This document shows positions 1-8,481 of a stretch of 17,382 nucleotides of DNA, piece by piece. Origin of the DNA: RGIG9079 sp964567845 (GTDB lineage Bacteria; Bacteroidota; Bacteroidia; Bacteroidales; Marinifilaceae). The stretch covers positions 1 through 17,382 of the forward strand of contig CAZMOG010000038.1 in NCBI GenBank assembly GCA_964567845.1. The letters run 5' to 3'. Within the stretch, counting starts at the first letter, position 1. Every line of letters begins with the position of its first letter. Position numbers and translations under genes: made by a program. The notes beneath the pieces were generated by a model. It made no database searches. It was not told the DNA's origin and was given only the letters and a program-made list of their open reading frames with translations.

Positions 1-265
1 AGCCATCGAAACCAAGGAATTAAACTTCCATCTGGAGCAAGTGCAGGACTTCACTGCAACCCCCATGACCGTGGCCACAACAATCTACGCCACAGGCTAT
101 CATCCATACTCACTAAAGCGCATAAAGGTTGCAAGAAACGAGGAGGAGAAGAAGAATCAGAACATATTTTTCTTCTGGTATAAGCAAGAGTATAAAGAGA
201 GAATCATTAAGATTCTGACAAAAATGGGACGCAAAGACCTGATTAAAAGGCTCTACAACAAATAA
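1..265 (+). CDS. ygiQ: YgiQ family radical SAM protein, C-terminal fragment
   Basis: This is the 3' end of a gene that begins outside the window; the open frame enters at base 2 and ends in TAA at 263-265. The visible 87 residues contain LEQVQDFTATPMTVATTIYATG followed closely by HPY and, further on, FFFWYKQEY, which I recognise as the C-terminal region (DUF3362-like) of the large YgiQ/UPF0313 radical SAM proteins. In those proteins the Fe4S4-binding CxxxCxxC motif lies far upstream, so it cannot be checked here. The biochemical role of YgiQ is not established. The gene converges on the neighbouring TPR lipoprotein gene with only 3 bases between the two stop codons. A GTG at 41 could be mistaken for a start, but the family-typical residues continue upstream of it to the window edge, so it is internal. 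Confidence 0.85.
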   Translation, partial: AIETKELNFHLEQVQDFTATPMTVATTIYATGYHPYSLKRIKVARNEEEKKNQNIFFFWYKQEYKERIIKILTKMGRKDLIKRLYNK

Positions 266-268
266 CCT

Positions 269-985
269 CTACTTTGAAAGTTCCACGGCGCGAATCATGT
301 CCTGTTGCGCCTTTTTATATTCGGCAAGCTTTATATAGGCAGCTCCACGATTGAAGTATGCCTTTGCATTCGATGGATCAATCAACAAAGATTGCGAGTA
401 GTCAGCAACAGCCTTGTCATACTCTCCCAACTTCTGATATACCGCTGCTCTACAGAAAAACAATCCGCTCGAATTCAAACCAAACTCCTTAGCCTGCTTA
501 ATCTCCATCGAGACACCTCTGCCCAAATCCAAAGCCTTGGTGAAATCGCTTAAAGCCCCATACAAATCCTCCATCTTAAAACGCACCATTCCACGATAGT
601 GATATGCCATAAGAAAGTTAGGCTGAAGCGCAATTGCCTGAGTATAATCTTTTATTGCACTTGAGTAATCCTGAAGATTTTCATTGACAATTGCTCTGTT
701 GAAGTATGAGTCGGCATGATCGGGATGTGCATTCAACACAAAATTGAAATCCTTTAACGCCTCTTCATACTTACCGCAACGAGCCATTGCAATACCCCTG
801 TTATAAAAAGCAGGGTGCCATGTCGGATCGGTTTGACAAATTGCACCAAATGTTGCTGCAGCTCCGATATTATCGTTCTGCAACAGCAAATTCATTCCCT
901 TTGCATTCTCGCGTCGCGACTCCAAATGACACGACGTGAGCATAATGCAACATACGAACACTACAATATGGTACAAACTTTTCAC
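269..985 (-). CDS. TPR-repeat lipoprotein
   Basis: A 238-residue protein predicted to be a lipoprotein. The N-terminus has K2, a hydrophobic stretch (residues 5-16) and the lipobox LTSC with lipidated Cys19. The rest is about five tetratricopeptide repeats, recognisable from units such as AFYNRGIAMARCGKYEEALK and AYFNRGAAYIKLAEYKKAQ, each about 34 residues. TPR arrays bind proteins or peptides; the partner is unknown. The start is GTG (983-985), chosen because it gives a complete signal peptide, the next ATG would leave only a few residues before the Cys, and an in-frame stop lies just upstream at 995-997. A near-consensus promoter overlaps the 3' end of the upstream tolC-like gene, so this gene is probably expressed independently of the efflux operon, although readthrough is possible. 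Confidence 0.85.
   Translation of the reverse strand: MKSLYHIVVFVCCIMLTSCHLESRRENAKGMNLLLQNDNIGAAATFGAICQTDPTWHPAFYNRGIAMARCGKYEEALKDFNFVLNAHPDHADSYFNRAIVNENLQDYSSAIKDYTQAIALQPNFLMAYHYRGMVRFKMEDLYGALSDFTKALDLGRGVSMEIKQAKEFGLNSSGLFFCRAAVYQKLGEYDKAVADYSQSLLIDPSNAKAYFNRGAAYIKLAEYKKAQQDMIRAVELSK
287..316 (+). terminator. candidate intrinsic terminator of ygiQ inside the opposing gene
   Basis: GGCGC (287-291) and GCGCC (307-311) can form a 5-bp GC-only stem with a 15-base loop, followed directly by TTTTT (312-316). It lies 22 bases past the ygiQ stop, on the correct strand, but within the coding sequence of the convergent TPR lipoprotein gene. The long loop makes this a moderate call only. Confidence 0.35.
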
Positions 986-989
986 GACA

Positions 990-1020
990 CAAAGTTACAA
1001 AAATTGAACATTACTCCAAA
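990..1020 (-). promoter_or_regulatory. Bacteroidetes-type promoter of the TPR lipoprotein gene
   Basis: On the minus strand, TTTG (1017-1020) is separated by exactly 19 bases from TAACTTTG (990-997), a full match to the TTTG/TAnnTTTG consensus. The -33 box lies just outside the tolC-like stop codon (1011-1013) and the spacer runs over that stop. Only four bases separate the -7 box from the GTG start codon, so the transcript should begin at or within a few bases of the start. Confidence 0.7.
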
Positions 1021-2345
1021 TATCTTGTAACACCGCCACTTATCTGTAACAACGATATCTCGCACACCTTGGTATCATACTCGGCAGCCAACAAACGCTC
1101 CTCGGCATCCAAAAGGCTCTTTTGTGCCTCACGCATCTCAATTCCCGACAAATCACCAAGCATATATCGCTCCATGGCAATCTCCATATTCTCAAGAGCT
1201 GTAACTACATTCTGGCGCTCCAAATTCAACAACTCAAGATTATTGGTGTAGGCATTCCACAAATCACTGAAATCTGCACGAAGAGCCAGCTTCAACTCCT
1301 GACGCTGCAACTCAGCCTTCTCAATCTGCAAACGGGCATTTCTTCTTTCACGTGTACGGTTTCCATCGAAGATATTGATTCCTAAGGTAACTCCGGCATT
1401 GAATCCCAAATTATTTCTACGCTCAACAGTTCCGGCTCCATAGCGATTCAAGGTATAACCATAACCTCCATTAACCCTTAAATATGGATAGTTTCTTGAC
1501 TTAACTGTTTTATAATCAAGCTCAGACAAACGCTTATTCTGATCCGCATAGATCAACTCTGCATTGGTCTTAAGAGTTGACTCCCAAAGAGCATCGAAAT
1601 CCAAATCATCATAGATTAGAATATTGGTATCAACAACACCCACCAACTCCTCTACATTCATATTGGCCATCAACTCGTTAAGAGTGATTCTTGCACTCTG
1701 CAACTCCTCTTGCTGCTTCATGTATTGTGCACTATCGGCATTGAAATCAACCTTTGCCTGCTGATAATCCAAGCGCGAAAAGTTTCCAATCATATATCGA
1801 GCCTCAACAATTCTCAAACGCTCCTTTGACAAATTCATTGCATAGCGGAAATTCTTCAAACGGATTGTCTGCTGAATTAAATTGTAATAACTCGATGTCA
1901 ATTGAGCAATAAAATCCTCTAAAGCTATACGGGTCGAGGTCTTACCCTGCATCTCCAACTCCTTCAAGCGTTTGTAGTTGGTATTGACACTGAAGCCATC
2001 AAAAATTGTCCAATTCAAATTCAAACCGACATTTACTGTGTGGTCAAATTCGCCATGAACAGTGGTCTCGACACCCGAAGTTCTATCTTTAGTGGTTGTA
2101 CTGTTATCAATGCCGGTTGAGTAACCTGCCGACAAATCCAATGTAGGCAAATAGCCTGCATTACCCAAAGTAACATTATTACTGCTCTGTTGCTCCTGAT
2201 TCTTTACAATCAAAAGCGAATAGTTATTCTGCAACCCTGCCTCCAAACACTCCTTCAAGCCAAACTGATGCTTAGCCTGAGCACTCACCGCCAATGACAC
2301 AACGCTGAGCAACAGGGACATTATGGTATATTTCATTAATCGCAT
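1011..2345 (-). CDS. TolC-like outer membrane efflux channel
   Basis: A 444-residue outer membrane factor of the TolC family. It starts with a cleavable signal peptide (hydrophobic residues about 8-22, ending SAQA) and continues with FGLKECLEAGLQNNYSLLI, the characteristic first helix of OEP domains. Two similar alpha-helical halves follow; NAGYLPTLDLSAGY in the first and SRNYPYLRVNGGYGY in the second mark the beta-barrel entry segments. It would trimerise to form the exit duct for the RND pump and adaptor encoded just upstream. It is the last gene of a three-gene operon, 11 bases after the pump gene. The start may be M1 at 2345 or M4 at 2336, because both leave a complete signal peptide. The substrate cannot be told from sequence. 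Confidence 0.93.
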   Translation of the reverse strand: MRLMKYTIMSLLLSVVSLAVSAQAKHQFGLKECLEAGLQNNYSLLIVKNQEQQSSNNVTLGNAGYLPTLDLSAGYSTGIDNSTTTKDRTSGVETTVHGEFDHTVNVGLNLNWTIFDGFSVNTNYKRLKELEMQGKTSTRIALEDFIAQLTSSYYNLIQQTIRLKNFRYAMNLSKERLRIVEARYMIGNFSRLDYQQAKVDFNADSAQYMKQQEELQSARITLNELMANMNVEELVGVVDTNILIYDDLDFDALWESTLKTNAELIYADQNKRLSELDYKTVKSRNYPYLRVNGGYGYTLNRYGAGTVERRNNLGFNAGVTLGINIFDGNRTRERRNARLQIEKAELQRQELKLALRADFSDLWNAYTNNLELLNLERQNVVTALENMEIAMERYMLGDLSGIEMREAQKSLLDAEERLLAAEYDTKVCEISLLQISGGVTRYLE

Positions 2346-2356
2346 CTCACTAAATT

Positions 2357-5300
2357 TTATGATTCAACCACCTCGCGTTTTGTAGAGATATAGCTGTAAA
2401 TAGCAGGAACCACATACATTGTAAACACCGTAGATACCAGCATACCTCCTACAACGGCAATACCCATGGCAATTCGCTGATTACAACCCTCACCACTCGC
2501 ATAGGCCAATGGAATCAATCCCAAAATGGTAGAGGTACTGGTCATAAGAATCGGTCTCAATCTTTGGAGCGAGGCCTCGCGGATTGCAACCATCTTATCA
2601 ATTCCCGCCTCCTGCTTCTGATTGGCAAACTCTACAATCAAAATACCGTTCTTAGCCACCAAACCGATAAGCATAATGATACCAATCTGACTGAAGATAT
2701 TCATGGTAATTCCATATATCTTCATAAATATCAACGCTCCCGCAATAGCCAACGGCACTGTAAGCATAATGATCAACGGATCCTTGAAACTCTCGAACTG
2801 AGCTGCCAAAATCAAATAAATCAACACAATAGCCAACAAGAAGGCAAACATCAAACTTGATGAACTTTCACGGAACTCTTTTGAATCGCCCGAAAGTGCA
2901 GTTCTGAAGGTATCATCGAGCACCTCGGCAGCAATCTTATCCATCTCCTCCAATCCCTGACCAATGGTATATCCATCAGCCAAACCGGCAGAGACTGTTG
3001 CCGACACAAAACGGTTGTAACGATACAACTTCGGAGGTGCAATTCCTCCCTCAAGCTCAATCAAGTTATCCAATTGAACCATATCGCCATTATCGTTTCT
3101 GATATAGATAGCCTTCAAATCTGCAGGTTTGTTTCTCTGCTGACGATTAATCTCGCCCAATATCTCATACTGCTTTCCATTCAAATAGAAGTAACCCATA
3201 CGCTGACCGCTCAACCCATACTGCAATGTCTGAGCAATATTTCTTGTAGAGACTCCCATTGTGGCAGCCTTATCGCGATTAATATTGATTCGCGCCTCCG
3301 GCTTACTGAACTTCAAGTTCACATCGGCCATACGGAAAACAGGATTATCATAAACCTTGGCCAAGAAGGTAGGCAAAACCTCCTGCAACTTTTCAATATT
3401 TGTTGCTTGAAGCACATACTGGACAGGCATACCGCCTCGACGACCTCCTATCGAGGTTTGCTGTTGCACGAACGAACGAGCCATTGTTTTGGTACTTACC
3501 GCTTTGGTAATTGCAGAAGCAACCTCCATCTGGGTATAATCACGCTCATTAATATCCTTCAATGTTATCTGAACATTACCGCTTCCGCTCCATACACGCG
3601 CAGTAACTGCCTCGGCATCGGGGACCAATGAATCAACCAATTGATTGATATCCTCGGTATAATCTCGCATATACTCGTATGTAACACCCTCGGGGCCACT
3701 TGTATTAATGGTAATTCTTGAACGGTCCTCAAGAGGTGCTGTCTCGGCAGGAATAACATTCCACAACCACACAATAACCACAAGCATAACACCGGTAATT
3801 GCAATAGCAATCCAACGATGTTTCATAAAGCTATCAAGAGTCTTTGCGTACCATTTGTTCATACCTTCAAAGAATGGCTCGGTCTTTTTATAGAACCAAT
3901 TCTTCTCCTTTCTGCGCTTCAACAATTTGGTTGAAAGCATTGGAGTAAAGGTCAACGCAGCAAACGAAGATATGATTACCGCTCCCGATACCACAATACT
4001 AAACTCCTTGAACAAACGTCCGGTACTACCCTCCATAAAGACAATCGGGAAGAATACGGCAACAAGGGTAACCGTTGTCGAAATAACCGCAAAGAAAATC
4101 TCCTTTGCTCCCTCAATTCCGGCAGCAACAGGACGCATCCCCTTCTCAATTCTAACATAGATATTCTCGGTCATTACAATTGCATCGTCAACCACAAGAC
4201 CTACCGCCAAAACGATAGCCAACATCGACAACACATTTATCGAGAAGCCGGCTACATACATAACGAAGAAGGCTCCCACAAGCGACACAGGAATAACGAT
4301 ACATGGAATAAGGGTTACACGCCAGTCACGCAAGAACAGGAAGATAATCAGAATTACCAGGATAAATGCAACATAGATGGTCTCTTCAACCTCGGCAATT
4401 GATGCACGAATAAACTTTGTATTATCGAATCCGTAGCTATATGTCACATCTTCAGGTAAATCCTTCTCCATCTGCGCCATTCTTTGATAAACGGCATCGG
4501 CAATATCAATATGGTTTGCTCCCGGCTGAGGAACTACAACCACACCGACCATCGGCACACCATTCATCTTCATATAGCTCTTAATATCGGCAGCCGACAA
4601 CTCCGCTCTACCAATATCACTGAAACGAACAATACGATTATCATCCTCGCGAATAATCAAGTCATTAAACTCTTGAGCCGTGTGCATCAATCCCATTGTT
4701 CTGATTGAAAGCTCAATTGTATTTCCCTCAATACTTCCTGAAGGCAACTCGACATTCTCTTTCTCTACCGCGCTTCGTACATCGGTCGGGGTAATTCCAT
4801 AACCGGCCATCTTAACGGGGTCAAGCCATAAGCGCATTGCATAACGTTTCTCTCCCCAAATCGAAACACTACTTACATCAGAAATGGTCTGCAACTGCTC
4901 CTTTACTGTCAAATCGGCAATCTCACTAAGCTCCAAAAGCGAACGCTTGTCACTCTGAAGTGCCACCATCAAAATGGGCGAGGCATCGGCATCGGCCTTT
5001 GATACAGTTGGAGGGTCACAATCTCGTGGCAAATATCTCTGCGCTCTTGACACCTTATCACGCACATCATTGGCAGCAGTCTCCAAATCAACCGACAACT
5101 CAAACTCAACAGTAATACGGCTGCTTCCATAACTACTGACACTTGAAAGCGAACGGATTCCAGGAATACCGTTAATATTCTGCTCAAGCGGTTCTGTAAT
5201 CTGATTCTCAATTACATCGGCATTCGCTCCCGGATACGAGCAGCTTACCGAAATAATCGGATTATCGACCGAAGGGTACTCACGCACTCCCAAAAAGCTA

Positions 5301-5386
5301 TAACCAATCATTCCGAAAAGAATGATTATCAAAGTCATAACCGTTGCAAGTACCGGACGTCGTATGCTTAACTCTGATATATTCAT
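2357..5386 (-). CDS. RND family efflux pump inner membrane transporter (AcrB-like, HAE1 type)
   Basis: A 1009-residue AcrB/MexB-type proton antiporter of usual length. The first transmembrane helix is at about residues 12-32 and is followed by a large periplasmic loop. The proton relay is intact: the Asp pair D400-D401 in VLAVGLVVDDAIVMTEN (TM4) and K912 in LIGLVAKNGILIVEFANQ (TM10) match AcrB D407/D408 and K940. The duplicated 12-helix topology is complete, with helix groups at about residues 335-480 and 855-1000. It should export drugs or other amphipathic compounds, powered by proton influx, through the adaptor and TolC-like partner encoded on either side. Gaps to both neighbours are 11 bases, which indicates a single transcript. 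No regulator gene lies next to the operon. Substrate specificity is not predictable. Confidence 0.96.
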   Translation of the reverse strand: MNISELSIRRPVLATVMTLIIILFGMIGYSFLGVREYPSVDNPIISVSCSYPGANADVIENQITEPLEQNINGIPGIRSLSSVSSYGSSRITVEFELSVDLETAANDVRDKVSRAQRYLPRDCDPPTVSKADADASPILMVALQSDKRSLLELSEIADLTVKEQLQTISDVSSVSIWGEKRYAMRLWLDPVKMAGYGITPTDVRSAVEKENVELPSGSIEGNTIELSIRTMGLMHTAQEFNDLIIREDDNRIVRFSDIGRAELSAADIKSYMKMNGVPMVGVVVVPQPGANHIDIADAVYQRMAQMEKDLPEDVTYSYGFDNTKFIRASIAEVEETIYVAFILVILIIFLFLRDWRVTLIPCIVIPVSLVGAFFVMYVAGFSINVLSMLAIVLAVGLVVDDAIVMTENIYVRIEKGMRPVAAGIEGAKEIFFAVISTTVTLVAVFFPIVFMEGSTGRLFKEFSIVVSGAVIISSFAALTFTPMLSTKLLKRRKEKNWFYKKTEPFFEGMNKWYAKTLDSFMKHRWIAIAITGVMLVVIVWLWNVIPAETAPLEDRSRITINTSGPEGVTYEYMRDYTEDINQLVDSLVPDAEAVTARVWSGSGNVQITLKDINERDYTQMEVASAITKAVSTKTMARSFVQQQTSIGGRRGGMPVQYVLQATNIEKLQEVLPTFLAKVYDNPVFRMADVNLKFSKPEARININRDKAATMGVSTRNIAQTLQYGLSGQRMGYFYLNGKQYEILGEINRQQRNKPADLKAIYIRNDNGDMVQLDNLIELEGGIAPPKLYRYNRFVSATVSAGLADGYTIGQGLEEMDKIAAEVLDDTFRTALSGDSKEFRESSSSLMFAFLLAIVLIYLILAAQFESFKDPLIIMLTVPLAIAGALIFMKIYGITMNIFSQIGIIMLIGLVAKNGILIVEFANQKQEAGIDKMVAIREASLQRLRPILMTSTSTILGLIPLAYASGEGCNQRIAMGIAVVGGMLVSTVFTMYVVPAIYSYISTKREVVES

Positions 5387-5397
5387 CTTCTGCCCAA

Positions 5398-6471
5398 TTA
5401 TTCAACGTTATCCAATGTTACCTCCAAACCGGTTCTCAACTGCAAAGTACCCGAAGTGATAATTGTATCACCAACCTGCAAACCACGCAAAACCTGAACC
5501 TCTCCATCGGTTCTAAGTCCCGTAATAATCTCAACCGGCATGGCCTTGCCCGATTTATATACAAACACCTTATCTTTACCCATCTCAGGAACAATTGCCT
5601 GTGCAGGGATTGCCAGCGCATCTTGAATCTCCTGTGTCTTAAGGGTAATACTTGCATAGCGTCCCGGAAGTATTTTACCATTTTCGTTTGGATAGATTGC
5701 ACGAGCTGTATATTGGTGCAACGCAGGGTCAATCGACGACTCCACCGCATAAACCTGAGCAGGGAAAGCCTCAACAACTCCAACAATATTAAAATCAAGA
5801 TTTGTACCACGCTTAACCTGGTCGGCATAGCGCTCAGGAACCGAGAACTCTACCTTTAGGGGCGAGGTCTTGGTCAATTTTGCAACAACCAACGATGGTG
5901 ATGCATACGCACCAACACTTATCTGACGCAAACCAATCACTCCATCGAACGGAGCACGAAGCTCTGTATGAGCAATGTTCGCCTTAACAATATCAATATC
6001 GGCCATCAAGGTTGCCAAATCGGTCTTTACCTGCTCGTATGCCTCGCGACTCACAGCATCGCGCTCCAACAATGCACACTGACGATAAACTCTGTCCTCG
6101 GCAAGTTTTACCTGCGAGGTCAATCTTGCCAACTGTGCCTGCAGATGATCATCGTTAACTTTGGCAAGCAGATCTCCCCTCTTTACGCGGGTTCCCTCCT
6201 CAAAGTTGATTGCCACAACCTTACCCGATGTCTCAAAAGACAAATCAACCTCCTCGTCGGGCATCAAGACTCCCACTGTACGATACTCATCAATAAGCAT
6301 CTTAGGTTTAATCAATAAACCATTCACATTTAGAATCTGCTTCTTCTGTGTTTTAACTACCGGAGCTTCGCTCAGCTCATCATTAACCTTTGGTCTTTGT
6401 GAATAGATTCCGCCAACTATCATTGCAATAGCCGCAGCACCTATTACCATCCATTTTAGCCCTTTTTTCAT
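5398..6471 (-). CDS. RND efflux periplasmic adaptor (membrane fusion protein, AcrA/HlyD family)
   Basis: The adaptor joins the inner membrane pump to the outer membrane channel. From the chosen start it has 357 residues: an N-terminal membrane anchor (MKKGLKWMVIGAAAIAMIVGG) with no lipobox, a lipoyl-type half (GKVVAINFEEGTRVKRGDLLAKV), a short helical hairpin, the second lipoyl half (ELRAPFDGVIGLRQISVGAY), and a beta-barrel and membrane-proximal region ending in LQVGDTIITSG. The open frame extends 17 codons upstream to 6522. I chose the ATG at 6469-6471 because it gives a clean charged-plus-hydrophobic N-terminus and because a promoter box (6510-6517) lies inside the longer version. It is the first gene of the efflux operon. 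Confidence 0.92.
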   Translation of the reverse strand: MKKGLKWMVIGAAAIAMIVGGIYSQRPKVNDELSEAPVVKTQKKQILNVNGLLIKPKMLIDEYRTVGVLMPDEEVDLSFETSGKVVAINFEEGTRVKRGDLLAKVNDDHLQAQLARLTSQVKLAEDRVYRQCALLERDAVSREAYEQVKTDLATLMADIDIVKANIAHTELRAPFDGVIGLRQISVGAYASPSLVVAKLTKTSPLKVEFSVPERYADQVKRGTNLDFNIVGVVEAFPAQVYAVESSIDPALHQYTARAIYPNENGKILPGRYASITLKTQEIQDALAIPAQAIVPEMGKDKVFVYKSGKAMPVEIITGLRTDGEVQVLRGLQVGDTIITSGTLQLRTGLEVTLDNVE

Positions 6472-6509
6472 TATCTGATTTTTATAAATTTTACAACACA
6501 CACCTAACA

Positions 6510-6537
6510 CAAATTTAGACAAAAAACGGAATGCAAA
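6510..6537 (-). promoter_or_regulatory. promoter of the RND efflux operon
   Basis: On the minus strand, TAAATTTG (6510-6517) fully matches the TAnnTTTG box, with a TTTG at 6534-6537 sixteen bases upstream, slightly closer than the usual 19. Transcription would start near 6505, giving a leader of about 33 bases before the adaptor ATG. The -33 element lies inside the asnA terminator hairpin. Confidence 0.55.
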
Positions 6538-6559
6538 GTTTATATTGCATTCCGTTTTT
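6521..6559 (-). terminator. intrinsic terminator of asnA (symmetrical hairpin)
   Basis: A perfect 10-bp inverted repeat, CGGAATGCAA / TTGCATTCCG (6527-6536 and 6545-6554), encloses an 8-base loop. A-tracts and T-tracts on both sides can lengthen the stem. On the minus strand the hairpin is followed by TTTTTT (6526-6521), 22 bases past the asnA stop. The T-run on the plus side means it could also act in the other direction. Confidence 0.8.
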
Positions 6560-6581
6560 CCAACTTATCAAGCAAACAGTT

Positions 6582-7619
6582 CTATACCAGTTCTATACCG
6601 GCCTCTACGCACTCTTTTCGCATCTCTTCGGGCCAAATTGAGCTTTGAATTTCACCCACATGAGCCTTTCTCAAAAGGTACATACACAAACGAGACTGAC
6701 CTACTCCTCCTCCCAAAGTGTACGGCAACTGACCTGATAATAGCTTTTTATGAAAAAATAACTCCTTCTTGAACTCCTGATTTCGAATCTTCAATTGGCG
6801 CTCCATTGCCTCCTGATCCACTCGGATACCCATACTTGAAACCTCGAACGAACGCTCCAAAACTGGATTCCATAGCAATATATCGCCATTCAAACCGGCA
6901 TATCCCTCTTCATTTTCAGTACTCCAATCATCATAATCGGCAGCACGACCATCATGGATTGTTCCGTTAGACAACTCGCCTCCTATTCCTATGATAAATA
7001 CCGCACCATACTCTTTAGCTATGGCATCTTCACGTTCCTTCGGAGTAAGGTTTGGATACCTCTGCAATAACTCTTCTGCATGTATAAAGAATATCTCCTC
7101 GGGTAGAATTGGTTTAATTTGAGGAAATTCAACATACACCTTATTCTCGGAAACCTTGATTGCCTCGTAAATTCTACGAACAATCTTCTTCAAATAGGCA
7201 ACATTTCTATCCTCCTTGCGAATAACCATCTCCCAGTCCCACTGATCTACATACAATGAGTGCAAATTGTCCAAATCTTCATCCGGACGCAAAGCATTCA
7301 TATCTGTGTAGATTCCTCGTCCCGGCTCAATATTCAATTCACCTAGTTTCAACCTCTTCCATTTTGCCAACGAATGAACAACCTCGGCCGGACTGTCATT
7401 CATTGACTTAATCGGGAATGTAACCGGGCGCTCAACACTGTTCAAATCATCATTAATTCCGGTACCCTTCATAACCACCATCGGCGCGGTGACACGAAGA
7501 AGTGCCAACTGCGCCGAAAGGTTTTCCTGAAACATATCCTTTACGTGCTTAATTGCACGCTCGGTATTTTCAACTGAGCCCAGAATATTCCTATATCCTG
7601 CAGGTTTAATTAAAGTCAT
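6582..7619 (-). CDS. asnA: aspartate--ammonia ligase (asparagine synthetase A)
   Basis: A cytoplasmic enzyme that makes asparagine from aspartate, ammonia and ATP (AMP-forming). The 345-residue length is close to the family size (330 in E. coli). Family-specific segments include LALLRVTAPMVVMKGTGIND and ERPVTFPIKSM near the N-terminus, AKWKRL, GIYTDMNALRPDE, SLYVDQWDWEMVI (the aspartate/ATP site region, structurally like class II tRNA synthetases) and a C-terminal LGGGVGQSRLCMYLL. It starts 19 bases after the stop of the periplasmic TPR gene with no visible promoter in the gap, so it is probably cotranscribed with that gene. It ends before a strong terminator. Everything expected for a functional enzyme is present. 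Confidence 0.97.
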   Translation of the reverse strand: MTLIKPAGYRNILGSVENTERAIKHVKDMFQENLSAQLALLRVTAPMVVMKGTGINDDLNSVERPVTFPIKSMNDSPAEVVHSLAKWKRLKLGELNIEPGRGIYTDMNALRPDEDLDNLHSLYVDQWDWEMVIRKEDRNVAYLKKIVRRIYEAIKVSENKVYVEFPQIKPILPEEIFFIHAEELLQRYPNLTPKEREDAIAKEYGAVFIIGIGGELSNGTIHDGRAADYDDWSTENEEGYAGLNGDILLWNPVLERSFEVSSMGIRVDQEAMERQLKIRNQEFKKELFFHKKLLSGQLPYTLGGGVGQSRLCMYLLRKAHVGEIQSSIWPEEMRKECVEAGIELV

Positions 7620-7638
7620 ATCTGACTAATGCTCAATA

Positions 7639-8388
7639 TTACTTATTCAAGTTTGCAATAGCTGTATCAATCTGAGTCTTCAACTCGGTAGCATCGGTAT
7701 TTGTGTTAGATGTGCTGATTGCCTGCATGCAAAGTTCCAAAGCCTTGTTATATGCAGCCAAAGCCTCAGCCTTTCCAGCCTCAAACTTCTCCTTATCGGT
7801 ATTCATAACCTTTGTTGCAGCCTCCTGAACCTTAACACCGTTGTTGAAGATCATCTGAGCCATGATTGTCATTCCCTGTGATTTGAAACCACGGTTTGTC
7901 ATAGCTATAACCTTGTTGTAAGCTGCCTCTGCCTCTGCAACCTTATTTGCCTTCTGAGCTGCCTGACCCTCCAATAAATAGTGGGTAGCATACATCTTCT
8001 CCAATGAAGCATTGTTTGGAACAGCCTTCATTGCAGTCTCGATCTCTGCAATATATTTAGCGTCATCGCCCTGAGCCTTATAAACCTTAGCCTTAGCAGA
8101 ATAAGCCGATGCTACTTTATATTTAGCAGCAATTGCCTTGTCATAGTAAGCAATAGCCTCCGCATACTTTTTAGCCTTATTGGCAGCTGTAGCAGCATTG
8201 TAGCAACATGCAGCATCAGCATAGTTATTAGCCTTCAAATAGGCATCCCACTGAGTGTAAGCCTCAACATAGTTTTTTGCCTTCCAAGCTGCATTTCCTG
8301 CATTCTTAGCCTCCGGATTTTGAATCTCCTGTGCGAAAACATGTCCTGCCATCAAAGCAGAGACAACCAAAAGTAAAATCTTTTTCAT
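7639..8388 (-). CDS. secreted Ala/Lys-rich TPR protein
   Basis: A 249-residue exported protein. It has a signal peptide (MKKILLLVVSALMAGHVFAQ, cleavage probably after VFA) and no lipobox Cys, so it should be periplasmic and soluble. The mature part is built of TPR-like helical pairs, for example AGNAAWKAKNYVEAYTQW, CCYNAATAANKAKKYAEAI and ASAYSAKAKVYKAQGDDAKY, and is unusually rich in Ala and Lys. It likely acts as a protein-binding scaffold in the periplasm; no partner can be named. It has its own near-consensus promoter and is followed 19 bases later by asnA. A functional link with asparagine synthesis is not evident and the pairing may only be operonic convenience. Confidence 0.85.
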   Translation of the reverse strand: MKKILLLVVSALMAGHVFAQEIQNPEAKNAGNAAWKAKNYVEAYTQWDAYLKANNYADAACCYNAATAANKAKKYAEAIAYYDKAIAAKYKVASAYSAKAKVYKAQGDDAKYIAEIETAMKAVPNNASLEKMYATHYLLEGQAAQKANKVAEAEAAYNKVIAMTNRGFKSQGMTIMAQMIFNNGVKVQEAATKVMNTDKEKFEAGKAEALAAYNKALELCMQAISTSNTNTDATELKTQIDTAIANLNK

Positions 8389-8440
8389 TGCTTTTTTGTA
8401 TCTGTTTTGTTTAATGTTTGTTCACCTTTATTTCAAGGTG

Positions 8441-8471
8441 CGAAATTATTAATATATAATTAAAAATCAAA
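8441..8471 (-). promoter_or_regulatory. promoter of the periplasmic TPR gene (and asnA)
   Basis: On the minus strand, TTTG (8468-8471) is followed after exactly 19 bases by TAATTTCG (8441-8448), one mismatch from TAnnTTTG. The predicted leader is about 48 bases. It opens with a small hairpin, CACCTT/AAGGTG with a 6-base loop (8423-8440). Confidence 0.65.
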
Positions 8472-8481
8472 ATTGTAGTAG

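Noticed and set aside
3074..3631. 185-codon open frame on the plus strand
   Set aside because: It is antisense to the RND pump gene, whose frame is fully supported by family motifs; the translation has no domain-like features.
5344..5859. 171-codon open frame on the plus strand
   Set aside because: It is antisense to the adaptor and pump genes and has a low-complexity, Asn/Leu-rich translation typical of a shadow frame.
6472..6522. 17-codon N-terminal extension of the RND adaptor
   Set aside because: The extension contains the promoter -7 box and adds no signal-like sequence; MKKGLKWMVIG is a better start.
7620..8388. Functional link between the TPR protein and asparagine synthesis
   Set aside because: Only the 19-base spacing supports it; nothing in the protein suggests a metabolic role.
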